Shown here one piece after another: positions 1 through 11,638 of a stretch of DNA of 64,000 nt; position 1 is the first letter of the stretch; each line of letters opens with the position of its first letter. Origin of the DNA: Oceanimonas pelagia (lineage in GTDB: Bacteria; Pseudomonadota; Gammaproteobacteria; Enterobacterales; Aeromonadaceae). Below the pieces are notes generated by a model that saw only the letters and a list, made by a program, of their open reading frames with translations, ran no database searches and was not told the origin of the DNA. The position numbers were made by a program, and so were the translations under genes. Location of the stretch: the NCBI RefSeq assembly GCF_030849025.1, contig NZ_CP118224.1, positions 2,725,001-2,789,000 of the forward strand, written 5' to 3'.

Positions 1-2481
<2,481 letters not shown>

Positions 2482-2538
2482 CAGAACTCTCCTTGAAACG
2501 CCCGCCGGGCGGGCATGCAAGCTTAAATACTGATACTA

Positions 2539-2568
2539 AGAATGGGGCCTTGTGGGCGATTTTCAACC
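2539..2568 (-). promoter_or_regulatory. sigma-32 (heat-shock) promoter of clpB
   Basis: Read on the minus strand, TTGAAA (2561-2566) is followed after 13 bases by CCCCATTCT (-10 core CCCCAT at 2542-2547). This matches the RpoH consensus CTTGAAA-N11-16-CCCCATnT closely. It lies about 60 bases upstream of the clpB ATG and downstream of pgeF, so clpB can be induced by heat independently of rluD-pgeF. Confidence 0.85.
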
Positions 2569-2586
2569 GGGGCTTATCGGATTTTA

Positions 2587-3312
2587 CTAATCCAGCCAGA
2601 TCAGCGAGGCCATTCGCCCGGTCTGGCCGTCGCGCCGGTAGGAGAAAAACCGCCCGGGCTCCGACAGGGTGCAATACTCGCCCCCATAGATATGATGCAC
2701 CCCGGCCGCCGCCAGCCGCAGCCGGGCCAGATGGTAAATATCCGCCAGCCATTTATCGCCCTGAGGCTCAAAGGCTTCCTCGGCGAGCCCGGAATGTCCA
2801 ATAAAAGCCTCACGTACCTCGCCGCCCACCTCAAAGGCTTTCGGGCCGATGGCCGGCCCCAGCCAGGCCAGCACCGTTTCGGGATCCACCTTCATTTCCA
2901 GCAGGGTGGCTTCCAGCACGCCGGCAGCAAGCCCGCGCCAGCCGGCATGAGCCGCCGCCACCACGGTGCCGGCCTCATCACAGAACAGCACCGGCAGACA
3001 GTCGGCGGTCATCACCGCACACACCTGTCCCGGAGTGCGGCTGACCACGGCATCGGCGGTGAGGTTGTCATTTTCCGCCGGCAGGGTAAGCACACGAATG
3101 CCATGCACCTGTTCCAGCCAGACCGGCTCGGAAGGCAGATTCAGGCAGGCCGCCAGCCGTTCACGGTTGGTGCGCACCGAGGTGACATGATCCCCCACAT
3201 GGGTACCCAGGTTCAGGCTGTGCCAAGGCGCCTCACTCACGCCACCGGTGCGGGTACTCTGGGCGGCACAGACATGGGCCGGTGCCGGCCAGTCGGGAAG
3301 GATCAGATCCAT
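2587..3312 (-). CDS. pgeF: Peptidoglycan editing factor PgeF / YfiH (laccase-domain family)
   Basis: 241-residue member of the YfiH (DUF152, 'polyphenol oxidase/laccase domain') family. In E. coli the protein corrects peptidoglycan precursors carrying L-Ser instead of L-Ala; purine nucleoside phosphorylase activity has been reported for other members. The conserved metal-site signatures are present: WLEQVHG with its histidine, MTADCLPVLFCD with its cysteine, and AAHAGWRGL with its histidine. The length is normal. It overlaps the end of rluD by 10 bases, so the two are translated from one message, and clpB follows with its own promoter. Family assignment is firm; the editing role is transferred from E. 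coli. Confidence 0.93.
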   Translation of the reverse strand: MDLILPDWPAPAHVCAAQSTRTGGVSEAPWHSLNLGTHVGDHVTSVRTNRERLAACLNLPSEPVWLEQVHGIRVLTLPAENDNLTADAVVSRTPGQVCAVMTADCLPVLFCDEAGTVVAAAHAGWRGLAAGVLEATLLEMKVDPETVLAWLGPAIGPKAFEVGGEVREAFIGHSGLAEEAFEPQGDKWLADIYHLARLRLAAAGVHHIYGGEYCTLSEPGRFFSYRRDGQTGRMASLIWLD

Positions 3313-4283
3313 ACCAGATCATCCGGGTGAGCCTGAGTGTCGGCGCGCAGTACTTCCACCAGATCCACCATGTCCTGAGGAATGGGCGCATGCCACTCCA
3401 TCGTCTCGCCGGTGATGGGGTGCTCCAAGCGCAGCATCACGGCATGCAGAGCCTGGCGCTTGAAACCACGCAAAAACTCCAGCAACTCGGGTTCGGCGGC
3501 GCGGGGCGGCTTGAGCCGGCCACCGTAAACCGGATCACCCACCAGCGGATGCTTGAGATGCGCCATGTGCACGCGAATTTGATGAGTACGGCCGGTTTCC
3601 AGTCGCAGCCGCAGCCGGGTATGGGCGCGGAACTTCTCCATCACCCGATAGTGCGTGACTGCCGGCTTGCCGGTAGGTGTCACCGCCATCTGAATACGCT
3701 GAGTGGGGTGGCGGCCGATGTTGGCCTCTACGGTACCACCGGCGGTCATATGGCCAATGGCCACCGCCTCGTATTCCCGGGTAATGTGACGCGCCTGCAG
3801 GGCACTAACCAGATGGGTCTGGGCCGGCACTGTCTTGGCCACCACCATCAGTCCGGTGGTGTCTTTGTCGAGCCGGTGCACAATGCCGGCCCGGGGCACT
3901 TCAGCAATGGCCGGGCAATGGTGCAACAGGGCATTGAGCAGGGTGCCGTCGGGCGTACCGGCCCCCGGATGCACCACCAGGCCGGCGGGTTTGTTGATCA
4001 CCAGAATGTCGTCGTCTTCGTAGACGATATTGAGGTCAATGGCCTGAGGCTCGAACCGGACCTCGTCTTCCAGCTCGGCGGTTACCACCACGCGCTGGCC
4101 GGGCAGCACTTTTTCCCGGGGCTTGCTGACCACGGCGCCGTCCAGCTGCACCTGCTCCTGCTGAATCCAGGTTTTGATGCGTGAACGGGAGTAATCGGGG
4201 AACATTTCCGCCAACGCCTGGTCCAGACGTTGACCGTATTGATGATCGGCGACCACGCCGTTCAGTTCGATATGCTGGCTCAT
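3303..4283 (-). CDS. rluD: 23S rRNA pseudouridine(1911/1915/1917) synthase RluD
   Basis: 326 residues from the ATG at 4283 (MSQHIELNG), which aligns with the E. coli start; a GTG three codons upstream is possible but less likely. It has an N-terminal S4 RNA-binding domain (QRLDQALAEMFPDYSRSRIKTWI) and a RluA-type catalytic core. The catalytic aspartate lies in HRLDKDTTGL, and VYGGR and the terminal MEWHAPIPQDM segment are conserved. It modifies helix 69 of 23S rRNA during 50S assembly. It is divergent from bamD and overlaps pgeF by 10 bases, an arrangement shared with E. coli. Confidence 0.97.
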   Translation of the reverse strand: MSQHIELNGVVADHQYGQRLDQALAEMFPDYSRSRIKTWIQQEQVQLDGAVVSKPREKVLPGQRVVVTAELEDEVRFEPQAIDLNIVYEDDDILVINKPAGLVVHPGAGTPDGTLLNALLHHCPAIAEVPRAGIVHRLDKDTTGLMVVAKTVPAQTHLVSALQARHITREYEAVAIGHMTAGGTVEANIGRHPTQRIQMAVTPTGKPAVTHYRVMEKFRAHTRLRLRLETGRTHQIRVHMAHLKHPLVGDPVYGGRLKPPRAAEPELLEFLRGFKRQALHAVMLRLEHPITGETMEWHAPIPQDMVDLVEVLRADTQAHPDDLVWI

Positions 4284-4385
4284 GAAGACCACTGGTTACC
4301 AAATGATATTTAATTGGTTATTCTAGCGGTTCTTGACGCTGAGCTTAATCAGTTTCCGAATTTTGCAATCACAATGGACTTTTCA

Positions 4386-5132
4386 ATGGCGAAACAACGA
4401 AGCCTCTGGCTCACCCTGACACTGACCCTGGCGCTGGCCGCCACCGGCTGCTCCAGCACCGGCAAGAATGAAGTTCCGGACGAAGCGCCGGAAGTGCTGT
4501 ACCAGGATGCCCAGGAACGCCTGCAGGCCGGAAACTACATTCGCGCCGCCGAACTGCTGGAAGCCATGGATGCCCGCTACCCGTTCGGCGCCTACTCCAA
4601 TCAGGTGCAGCTCGACCTGATTTACGCCTACTACAAGCAGGACGATACCGTGCGGGCGCTAGCCAACATCGACCGTTTTATTCGCCTGAACCCCAACCAC
4701 CCGGCCATTGACTATGCCCGTTACATGCGCGGTCTCACCAATATGTCGGCGGACTACAACTTCTTTCAGGACCTGTTCAACGTGGACCGGGCCGACCGGG
4801 ACCCGAGCTATGCCCGCCAGGCCTTCGCCGATTTTCGCCAGCTGCTGCGCCAGCACCCCGACAGCGTGTATGCCGCCGACGCCAGGGCCCGCATGATCAG
4901 CCTGAAAAACCGCCTGGCCCGTTATGATCTGGCGGTGGCCAATTATTACGTCAAGCGCAAGGCCTGGCTGGCCGCCGCCAACCGTGCCAAGTTTGTGGTG
5001 GAGTCCTACCCCGACACCGAGCAGCTCAAACCCGCCCTGCGCATTATGCAGCAGGCCTATGATCAGCTCGGCCTCACCGGCATGGCCAACCACGCCGAAG
5101 CCGTGCTCAGGGCCAACTATCCGGCAGGCTGA
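4386..5132 (+). CDS. bamD: Outer membrane assembly lipoprotein BamD
   Basis: Essential lipoprotein of the BAM complex that folds beta-barrel proteins into the outer membrane. The ATG at 4386 gives 248 residues starting MAKQRSLWLTL, with a type II signal peptide ending in the lipobox AATGCSS. In-frame ATG at 4374 adds only four residues. Five TPR-like helices follow; RYPFGAYSNQVQLDLIYAYYK and DRFIRLNPNHPAIDY are hallmark BamD segments. It is divergent from rluD, as in E. coli, and ends at a strong bidirectional terminator. Confidence 0.96.
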   Translation: MAKQRSLWLTLTLTLALAATGCSSTGKNEVPDEAPEVLYQDAQERLQAGNYIRAAELLEAMDARYPFGAYSNQVQLDLIYAYYKQDDTVRALANIDRFIRLNPNHPAIDYARYMRGLTNMSADYNFFQDLFNVDRADRDPSYARQAFADFRQLLRQHPDSVYAADARARMISLKNRLARYDLAVANYYVKRKAWLAAANRAKFVVESYPDTEQLKPALRIMQQAYDQLGLTGMANHAEAVLRANYPAG

Positions 5133-5153
5133 TCTTTCTTTCCGGCTGAACGC

Positions 5154-5179
5154 AAAAAACCCGCATCTGCGGGTTTTTT
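5154..5179. terminator. Rho-independent terminator after bamD
   Basis: Stem CCCGC (5160-5164) / GCGGG (5169-5173) with loop ATCT, flanked by six A's before and six T's after. It can therefore act on both strands. It ends bamD transcription. Confidence 0.92.
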
Positions 5180-5197
5180 ATCTGTTTTCGGCCCTGT

Positions 5198-5287
5198 TGT
5201 AGCTGCCACTTTAGTCGGCAAAGCCTGCGCAACAGGCCTTGAAAACCACGAAACCTTCAGGTTTGCGCCAGCTAAAGCGGCGCCTAC
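5198..5287. repeat. REP-like element: inverted pair of GTAG-hairpin units
   Basis: Unit 1 begins GTAG at 5199 and folds TGCC-ACT/AGT-C-GGCA (5204-5220). Unit 2 is on the other strand, with its GTAG complementary to 5284-5287 and a hairpin of GCGCC/GGCGC type between about 5265 and 5283. The units face each other about 30 bases apart, and both continue into an AAGCC or AAACC tail. A second pair lies at 33591-33659. The layout (GTAG tetranucleotide plus imperfect palindrome, in inverted pairs) is that of bacterial REP/BIME elements mobilised by RAYT transposases. No RAYT gene lies in the window. Confidence 0.7.
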
Positions 5288-5311
5288 ATCCAACTATCAG
5301 TCCAACCGTTA

Positions 5312-6055
5312 TCAATGTTTTAACGACTCCAGAAACCGCAGGCTGCGGATGCCGTACCAGCACAGGGGTTCACCGTCGATAAGCAGGGCGTCCAGTTGCA
5401 GTTCGCTCTTTACCCTGGCCAGTTTACCGGCAAAGGGGTAGGGCTCGCTGGCGCAGAGCAACACGGGGTTGTGCTGCCGCAGCCAGGCTTCATGTACCTC
5501 GGGGTAACGCTCCCCCGGGGTAATCAGCGTGCGCCCAAGATGGGCAAACAGGGAATAAATAAAGGTATCCGTGCCCACCGTCATGTACGGCTTGCGCCAG
5601 ATCAGATACACCCAGGGGCGACCTTCACTCAGCACCGCAGGTTCACTGGCATCGGCATCGGGAAGCAAGGGCAGAGCCTGTACGGAACAGCCAACGGGCG
5701 CGGCCAGCACCGCCCGGTAACGCTCCGCCAGCTGCCACAGCGCGCCACAGTCCAGCGCCTGTGCCAGCTGTTCCAGTGCCGCCGGCATGGCCTGCACCGA
5801 AATCACATGGGTCGCCACCCAAGGGTAAGGACAGCTCTCGGCCATGGCCCGTGTGTTTTCTTCCCGGTCGAACACCACCAGATCCGGCGCCAGCGCCGAT
5901 ACTTTCTTCCAGTCCACGTCCTTGGTGCCGCCCACTACCGGTATTGCACCTGTCTTGTCGACAGGGTGCACACAGTAGCGGGTGCGCCCCACCACCTCCA
6001 CACCACATTCAAGCAGGGTTTCGGTCCAGGACGGCACCAGACACACCACTCTCAT
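5312..6055 (-). CDS. BtuF-like helical-backbone metal/cobalamin-binding protein, no signal peptide
   Basis: 247 residues related to the periplasmic-binding-protein family of BtuF/FhuD (COG0614). Recognisable segments are VCLVPSWTETLLECG at the N-terminus, RTRYCVHP, and VGGTKDVDWKKVSALAPDLVV. There is no signal peptide or lipobox, so it is probably cytoplasmic and unlikely to be an ordinary ABC-importer receptor; no permease or ATPase gene lies nearby. The gene overlaps the 3' end of gshA by 4 bases (ATGA type), so it is translationally coupled to glutathione synthesis. The ligand is unknown, and the family call is stronger than any function. Confidence 0.75.
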   Translation of the reverse strand: MRVVCLVPSWTETLLECGVEVVGRTRYCVHPVDKTGAIPVVGGTKDVDWKKVSALAPDLVVFDREENTRAMAESCPYPWVATHVISVQAMPAALEQLAQALDCGALWQLAERYRAVLAAPVGCSVQALPLLPDADASEPAVLSEGRPWVYLIWRKPYMTVGTDTFIYSLFAHLGRTLITPGERYPEVHEAWLRQHNPVLLCASEPYPFAGKLARVKSELQLDALLIDGEPLCWYGIRSLRFLESLKH

Positions 6056-7653
6056 GCCGCGCCGTTCTCAGGCTGGTCAAAGTAGGCGGCAAGAAAGTCA
6101 TCAAAGCTGACGATGTCCGACTCTTCCAGCTTGCGCTGACGGGCCTGAGAACGGACACCTTCTTCATCGAAATAGTTGTCGTCCCAGTAACGGGGCCTGA
6201 TCTGCTGGAAATGTTCGCTGTAGCATCCGGACAACGCCAGCCCGAATGGCAGAATGTCGGTATTGCGCTGCTTAAGTTCACGCAGTACCTGGGCCGACAG
6301 GGTCAGCTCTGGATCACGCATGGCCGCCAGCTGCTGCTCGTGAGCCTTGCGGTAACAGCCCCGGCCACAGCAGGCATCGAGCAGGCTGGCCACATTGGCC
6401 AGCTCGGCAAAATACCGCTCGCCGAGGGCGGCAAGGGTGATGGACTCGCCCCCAAACTGCTCCAGCACCAGCCCGGGCTTGCGCCCTTCCAGCACCACCC
6501 GGGTGAAGTTGCGCCGGTTCAGGGCGATTTCCTCCTCGCCCAGCGGTGCCGAGGGCGTGAGCAGGCACCACAGCAGGAAGGTATCGAGAAAACGGATCTG
6601 ACCGGCGTCGATACCCACCGGCGAGAAAGGGTTCACATCCACCGAACGCACTTCAATGTATTCCACCCCCCGGGCCTCCAGCGCTTCGGTGGGCTTTTCG
6701 CCGCTCTCGGCGGTGCGCTTGGGGCGAATGGGCGCATACAGCTCGTTCTCGATCTGCAGCACGTTGTCGTTGAGCTGACGGTATTCCCCGTCCACTTTGA
6801 CGCCAATGCGGGCAAACTCGGGGGCATGGGTACCAATGGCCCGGCGCAGGCTGGCCACGTATTCATCCAGGCTGTTGAGGGAGATATTGAGGCCGGCCTG
6901 GGCGCTGTTGGTGTAGCCCAGATCCGACAGCCGCAGCGAGGTGGCATAGGGCAGGTAGAGGGTCCCCCTGCCCAGCCGCTCAAAGGGCAACTGGTGCTCC
7001 CGGCCCTGCAAAAAGGAGCCGCACAGGGCGGGCGAGGCGCCAAACAGGTAAGGGATCAGCCAGCCAAAACGGTAAAAGTTGCGGATCAGCCCCAGGTAAG
7101 CATCGGAGACAAAATCCTGCAGGTAACGGCCGTTGCCTTCCAGCTCGTGCCACTCCACCCAGAAACTGTCGGGCATGGAGAAATTGAAATGCACCCCCGA
7201 GATCACCTGCATGTTGCTGCCATAGCGGTGATGCAGTCCCTGGCGATACAGGGTTTTCATGCGGCCCACGTTGGAACGACCATATTGCGCCAGCGGAATA
7301 TGCTCATTTTCCTTGAGCAGGCAGGGCATGCTCAGGGGCCAGAGCTGCTCGCCATCCAGGTGGCGCACCGTGTATCGGTGAATATCGCTGAGCTGGGCCA
7401 GCAGGGTTTCCACCGAGTCGGACACCGGCGTGATGAACTCCATCAGGGATTCGGAAAAGTCGGTGGTAATATGGGCGTGGCTCAGGGCCGAGCCCAATAC
7501 CCCAGGATGCGGGGTTTGCGCCAGCTTGCCGTCGGGCGTAATGCGCAGGCTCTCGCGCTCTATGCCGCGGCGAATGCCCTTGATGGCCGGCAGTCTGGAT
7601 ACCGCACGAAAGGCGTCAAGCCGCCGCGCCAGGCTAGATGAGGTGTTGGTCAT
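6052..7653 (-). CDS. gshA: Glutamate-cysteine ligase (gamma-proteobacterial type)
   Basis: First step of glutathione synthesis: ATP-dependent joining of L-Glu and L-Cys. I chose the ATG at 7653 (MTNTSSSLARRL), giving 533 residues (E. coli 518); an in-frame start at 7716 would add 21 unconserved residues. Conserved segments are GIRRGIERESLRI, TDFSESLMEFITP, the HYRYGSNMQVISGVHFNFS-type region and RSVDVNPFSPVGID. It sits 55 bases downstream of the M16 protease gene and overlaps the downstream BtuF-like gene by 4 bases. gshB is not in the window. Confidence 0.96.
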   Translation of the reverse strand: MTNTSSSLARRLDAFRAVSRLPAIKGIRRGIERESLRITPDGKLAQTPHPGVLGSALSHAHITTDFSESLMEFITPVSDSVETLLAQLSDIHRYTVRHLDGEQLWPLSMPCLLKENEHIPLAQYGRSNVGRMKTLYRQGLHHRYGSNMQVISGVHFNFSMPDSFWVEWHELEGNGRYLQDFVSDAYLGLIRNFYRFGWLIPYLFGASPALCGSFLQGREHQLPFERLGRGTLYLPYATSLRLSDLGYTNSAQAGLNISLNSLDEYVASLRRAIGTHAPEFARIGVKVDGEYRQLNDNVLQIENELYAPIRPKRTAESGEKPTEALEARGVEYIEVRSVDVNPFSPVGIDAGQIRFLDTFLLWCLLTPSAPLGEEEIALNRRNFTRVVLEGRKPGLVLEQFGGESITLAALGERYFAELANVASLLDACCGRGCYRKAHEQQLAAMRDPELTLSAQVLRELKQRNTDILPFGLALSGCYSEHFQQIRPRYWDDNYFDEEGVRSQARQRKLEESDIVSFDDFLAAYFDQPENGAA

Positions 7654-7708
7654 TGTCGTTCGCTCTGTAGCGCGGCGCCTCCAGGACGCCGCGGGAGGCC
7701 GGGCCTCG

Positions 7709-10513
7709 TCACTCAATGGTCAAATCGTGCATGGGAAGATTGAGTTGCGCCAGCGATTTTTCAAGTTTTGTCTTGTCGCCGGCCACCACAATGACCATTT
7801 TTTCGGGGTCAAGCCACTTTTTGGCCTGTCCGGTCAGGGTGGCGGCATCCACCTCGGCCACGATTTGCTGCTGTTGCGACAGGTAATCGGGCGACAGCTC
7901 CAGCATCGCCAGATTGAGCAGAAAACCGGCTTTTTTACCCAGGGTTTCATAGCTGAGGGCATCCTGCTGGGAGTAACTGCTCTTGAGATAGGCCAGTTCG
8001 TCGGCGGTGGGGCCATCGGCGGCAAAACGGTTCATTTCCTGCAAAATTTCGCCAATGGCCTCGGCGGTGGCGTCACCGCGCACGTCACCGGAAACCACAA
8101 ACACCCCCGCATCGCGATTGCCGCTGAAGTAGGAATAGGCGCCATAGGTATAGCCCTTGTCTTCCCGCAGGTTCTGGTTGATGCGGCTATTGAAGTTGCC
8201 CCCCAGGTTGTAATTCATCAGCTGGCCGTAAAAATAGGGCCCGGTGGCGTCCACCGGCAGGGCCCGGCGGCCCACCCGCAGCACCGACTGCACCGCGCCG
8301 GGCATGTCGATCACATAAATGCCGGGCTCAGCGGGCTGCTCGGGCACGGTCACCGCCGGCAGTGTCGCGGCCTGCCCCTGCCAGTCGGCAAGAAAGGCAA
8401 AGTCCTGTTTAGCCTGCTCGGGGCTGAGATCACCGGCAATGATCACATGGCCGTTTTTGGGGTTGTAATAGCGCTGGTAAAAATCCTGCACCTGCGCCAG
8501 GGTGAAGTCCTCTACATGTTCGGGCAGGCCATCATCGGGCAGCCCCAGCCGGCTGTTGCCATACATCAGCTCATTAAAGCCCTGACGCGCCAGCCAGGAT
8601 GGCTGGTTACGGCTCTGCGCCATGGACTCCAGCAACCGTGACTTGACCTTGTCCAGATCCTCCTGGCGCAGGCCTGGGTGAAACAACAATTCCTCCACCA
8701 GCGCTAGGGTCTGGGGCAGGGTTTCGGTGAGGCTGGTGACCTCAATCAGGTTGGTATAAAAACCATGGCGCACATTGATGCTGGCCCCCAAACGCTGCAG
8801 CGCCTCACTGAAATCGCCGTTGCTGAGCCGCTCGGTGCCCTGGTTCATCATGGCGGCGGTGAGCGCGGCCAAGCCGGCTTCGCCCTCGGCTTCGGCACGC
8901 TGGCCACCGGGCAGGGCCAGGATCACCGACACCGCGGGAATTTCGCTGTTCACCGTGCCCAGCAACCGAATGTTATCGCCAATGGTTTCCTGCCACAGGG
9001 GCGGCACCGTAATGGCCACCGGCTTGCCGGCCTCTGGCATTCGGCTTCGGTCAAAGTCATCCTGCACCGTTCGCAGGGGCAGCTCGTCGATATGCTGCCA
9101 CTCGGGCAGGTTGCGCTCGGCCGTCACATAATCGGGCTCGGCCGCCTGCCACTCGATTTTGCCCTTGGGCACCACGCTCAGCACCGCATGGGGCTTGTTC
9201 TTAAGATAACGCTCATAGGCGGCACTCACTTCGTCGGGCGAAGTGCCGGCCAGTTGCCGCCAGGCGTTGATGGCATACAGGGGATCGCCCTTCAGCACCT
9301 GCCCCAGCGACAGCTGCCGGGCCTTGCCCTGGGCGCTGTCGAGGCCAAGAATAAGGTCGGCACGCAGTTCGGTGACCGCCTTGGACACGTCCTCGGCCCG
9401 AATACCGCGCTCCACCACGCTGTTGATAATGCGTTCCACGTCTTCCTTGAGCGGGGTCAAATCACCGTTTTGCGAAGGGTTGGCATAGGCCCAGATACTG
9501 AAGGTGCAGGCCAGCTCGGAGCAATAGTGTCCGGCACCGGCGCTGACCGCCTTGCCGGTTTCCACCAGCTCCTGATAGAGCAACGAGCTCTTGCCGCCGC
9601 CCAGCACATTGGCGAGCACGTCGAGGGCGGCTTCATCCTGCTGGCCCAGCCAGACAGTGGGATAGGACACATACAGCATGGGCATGCGAATGCGCGGGTC
9701 TTCCAGGGTCTGGTGGCGATTGCGCTCAAGCCTGGCCGGGGCCGGCTCGGCCCGTTTCACCTCGGGGCCGGCGGGAATGGGCCCGAAATATTTCTCCACC
9801 CATTCCAGGGTCTGCCCGGTGTCGAAGTCACCGGAAATCACCAGAGTGGCGTTATTGGGGCCGTACCAGCGCAGAAAGAAGGCCTTGAGATCGTTCACAT
9901 CCACCCGATCCAGATCTTCCACATAGCCGATGGTGGGCCAGCTGTAGGGATGGTCGCGGGGGTAGAGCAGTTCGTCCATACGCTCCCCCACCAGGCCATA
10001 GGGCTGGTTGTCGATGCGCTGGGCCCGCTCGTTCTTCACGGTGTCGCGCTGGATCTCGAACTTGCGCTGGCTTACCGCTTCCAGCAAAAAGCCCATACGA
10101 TCCGCCTCCAGCCAGAGCACCTTTTCCAGATGGTTGGCGGGCACGGTTTCAAAGTAATTGGTCCTGTCCTGATTGGTGGTGCCGTTCATGGTGCCGCCGG
10201 CCTCGTTGATCAGGCGAAAGTGCTGCTGATCCCCCACATGCTTTGAGCCCTGGAACATCATGTGCTCAAAAAAGTGGGCAAAGCCGGTCTGATCCGGCCT
10301 TTCACGGGCCGAGCCCACATGGTAGGTGACCTCCACATGCACCAGGGGATCGGACTTGTCGGGATTGAGCAGCACCGTCAGTCCGTTGTCGAGCCGGTAT
10401 TTTTCATAGGGGATCACCAGCTCGTCCTGACCGGCTTCAACCTTTTCCACCAGAGTGGGGGCCGCCTGGGCGGCCAGGGGACACAACAACAGCAACAAAG
10501 ACCAATACTTCAT
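7709..10513 (-). CDS. Periplasmic zinc metallopeptidase, M16 family (insulinase/pitrilysin-like)
   Basis: 934 residues with a cleavable signal peptide (MKYWSLLLLLCPLAAQA). The inverted zinc motif HxxEH is at residues 80-84 (H80-F-F-E-H84), and the third zinc ligand is probably E162 in VKNERAQ. Catalytic M16 N-domain, M16C, a second degenerate M16 half and a second M16C (GPYFYGQLMNYNLGG-type region) fill the rest, which gives the duplicated two-half architecture with only the first half active. It is similar in layout to PqqL/YmxG-type proteases that degrade imported or misfolded peptides. Substrate unknown. Confidence 0.88.
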   Translation of the reverse strand: MKYWSLLLLLCPLAAQAAPTLVEKVEAGQDELVIPYEKYRLDNGLTVLLNPDKSDPLVHVEVTYHVGSARERPDQTGFAHFFEHMMFQGSKHVGDQQHFRLINEAGGTMNGTTNQDRTNYFETVPANHLEKVLWLEADRMGFLLEAVSQRKFEIQRDTVKNERAQRIDNQPYGLVGERMDELLYPRDHPYSWPTIGYVEDLDRVDVNDLKAFFLRWYGPNNATLVISGDFDTGQTLEWVEKYFGPIPAGPEVKRAEPAPARLERNRHQTLEDPRIRMPMLYVSYPTVWLGQQDEAALDVLANVLGGGKSSLLYQELVETGKAVSAGAGHYCSELACTFSIWAYANPSQNGDLTPLKEDVERIINSVVERGIRAEDVSKAVTELRADLILGLDSAQGKARQLSLGQVLKGDPLYAINAWRQLAGTSPDEVSAAYERYLKNKPHAVLSVVPKGKIEWQAAEPDYVTAERNLPEWQHIDELPLRTVQDDFDRSRMPEAGKPVAITVPPLWQETIGDNIRLLGTVNSEIPAVSVILALPGGQRAEAEGEAGLAALTAAMMNQGTERLSNGDFSEALQRLGASINVRHGFYTNLIEVTSLTETLPQTLALVEELLFHPGLRQEDLDKVKSRLLESMAQSRNQPSWLARQGFNELMYGNSRLGLPDDGLPEHVEDFTLAQVQDFYQRYYNPKNGHVIIAGDLSPEQAKQDFAFLADWQGQAATLPAVTVPEQPAEPGIYVIDMPGAVQSVLRVGRRALPVDATGPYFYGQLMNYNLGGNFNSRINQNLREDKGYTYGAYSYFSGNRDAGVFVVSGDVRGDATAEAIGEILQEMNRFAADGPTADELAYLKSSYSQQDALSYETLGKKAGFLLNLAMLELSPDYLSQQQQIVAEVDAATLTGQAKKWLDPEKMVIVVAGDKTKLEKSLAQLNLPMHDLTIE

Positions 10514-10543
10514 GAAGTTTCCTTATAACAGCAACAGCGCCGG

Positions 10544-11476
10544 TCAACCCCGCAACAGCACCTTGCCGCGGGTATGGCCGGTCTCAATCTGCCGGTGAGC
10601 CTCGGCCCCGTCGGCCAGGTCAAACACCCGGCTCACTTCCACCTTCAGCCGCCCTTCGGCTACCGCGTCGGCCAGCATGGCCAGGTGCTCGTGCTGATTT
10701 TCCTTGAGCATGCCGGTGGCACGAAGGCCCTTCTGTTCGGCGGCGGCGATCACCTGCGGTGCGGTAATGGTGGGCACGGTCACCACCCGGCCATTCGGTT
10801 TCACCTGAGACAAAAGCATCTCGCCGGAAGTTCCCCCTACCAGATCCAGCAGCAGATCCACCGGCGCAATGTCCTGAACGGCGGCCTTGTCGTGATAGTC
10901 CACCACTTCATCGGCCCCCAGCCCCTTGACAAAGTCGTGATTGGTGGCAGACGCCAGTGCCACCACGGTGGCACCCACATCCCTGGCCAGTTGCACCGCC
11001 AGGTGCCCTACCCCGCCGGCGGCGGCGGAGATCAGTACCCGCTCCCCCGGCTGCAGGCCACCGTGAGTGGTCAGCCCCTGCCAGGCGGTGGTGCCGGCCA
11101 GCGCCAGGCCCCCGGCCATGTCGTCGGCCACTTCATCGGGCAGGGGCATCAGGTCATCGCAATTGACCACCAGCTCTTCACCGTAAGCGCCACCGGCAAC
11201 CAGGCCAAAGGCCCGATCACCGGGCAGAAAACGGCAAACTTCGGAGCCCACTTCCAGCACCTCACCCATCACCTCAAAGCCCGGCGACCAGGGCAGGCGA
11301 TCCTTGATCGCCTCGGCCCCCCAGCCCAGGCCGGCGCGGGTCTTGGCATCGATGGGGTTGACCCCGGCGTAGCGCATTTTCAGCCGCACCTGATGGGAGG
11401 CCAGGGGCGGATGTTCGGCCTCCACCAGTTGCAGTTGCTCGGGACCACCAAAGGCGTTAATGACCAGTTGTTTCAT
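10544..11476 (-). CDS. Zinc-type alcohol dehydrogenase / NADPH:quinone oxidoreductase family protein
   Basis: 310 residues of the medium-chain dehydrogenase/reductase superfamily. The ATG at 11476 (MKQLVINAFGG) has the ribosome binding site TAAGGAG; an upstream in-frame start at 11533 lacks support. It has a GroES-like N-terminal fold (AGVNPIDAKTRAG) and a Rossmann fold with VLISAAAGGVGHLAVQLA as the NADPH-binding glycine motif. The structural zinc cysteine cluster is absent, which fits the quinone oxidoreductase branch. It is separated by only 30 bases from the M16 protease downstream. The exact substrate cannot be told. Confidence 0.85.
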   Translation of the reverse strand: MKQLVINAFGGPEQLQLVEAEHPPLASHQVRLKMRYAGVNPIDAKTRAGLGWGAEAIKDRLPWSPGFEVMGEVLEVGSEVCRFLPGDRAFGLVAGGAYGEELVVNCDDLMPLPDEVADDMAGGLALAGTTAWQGLTTHGGLQPGERVLISAAAGGVGHLAVQLARDVGATVVALASATNHDFVKGLGADEVVDYHDKAAVQDIAPVDLLLDLVGGTSGEMLLSQVKPNGRVVTVPTITAPQVIAAAEQKGLRATGMLKENQHEHLAMLADAVAEGRLKVEVSRVFDLADGAEAHRQIETGHTRGKVLLRG

Positions 11477-11550
11477 GTTGGGCTCCTTATCCATATGAGG
11501 CTTATGTGGGCTGCACCATAGCATGGCTTTCATCCTGCCCGAAAGGCCGG

Positions 11551-11579
11551 TTGGCGCCCTGCCCCGCTCTTGCTACAGT
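11551..11579 (+). promoter_or_regulatory. Candidate sigma-70 promoter for the 55-residue membrane protein
   Basis: TTGGCG (11551-11556), a 17-base spacer, then TACAGT (11574-11579), located 60 bases upstream of the small ORF. Each box has about four of six consensus positions. Confidence 0.4.
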
Positions 11580-11638
11580 GCAATGAAGCATAGACGACAA
11601 CCTTTTGTCAGGACCGCCTACCCCAAGGAAGGATTGCC

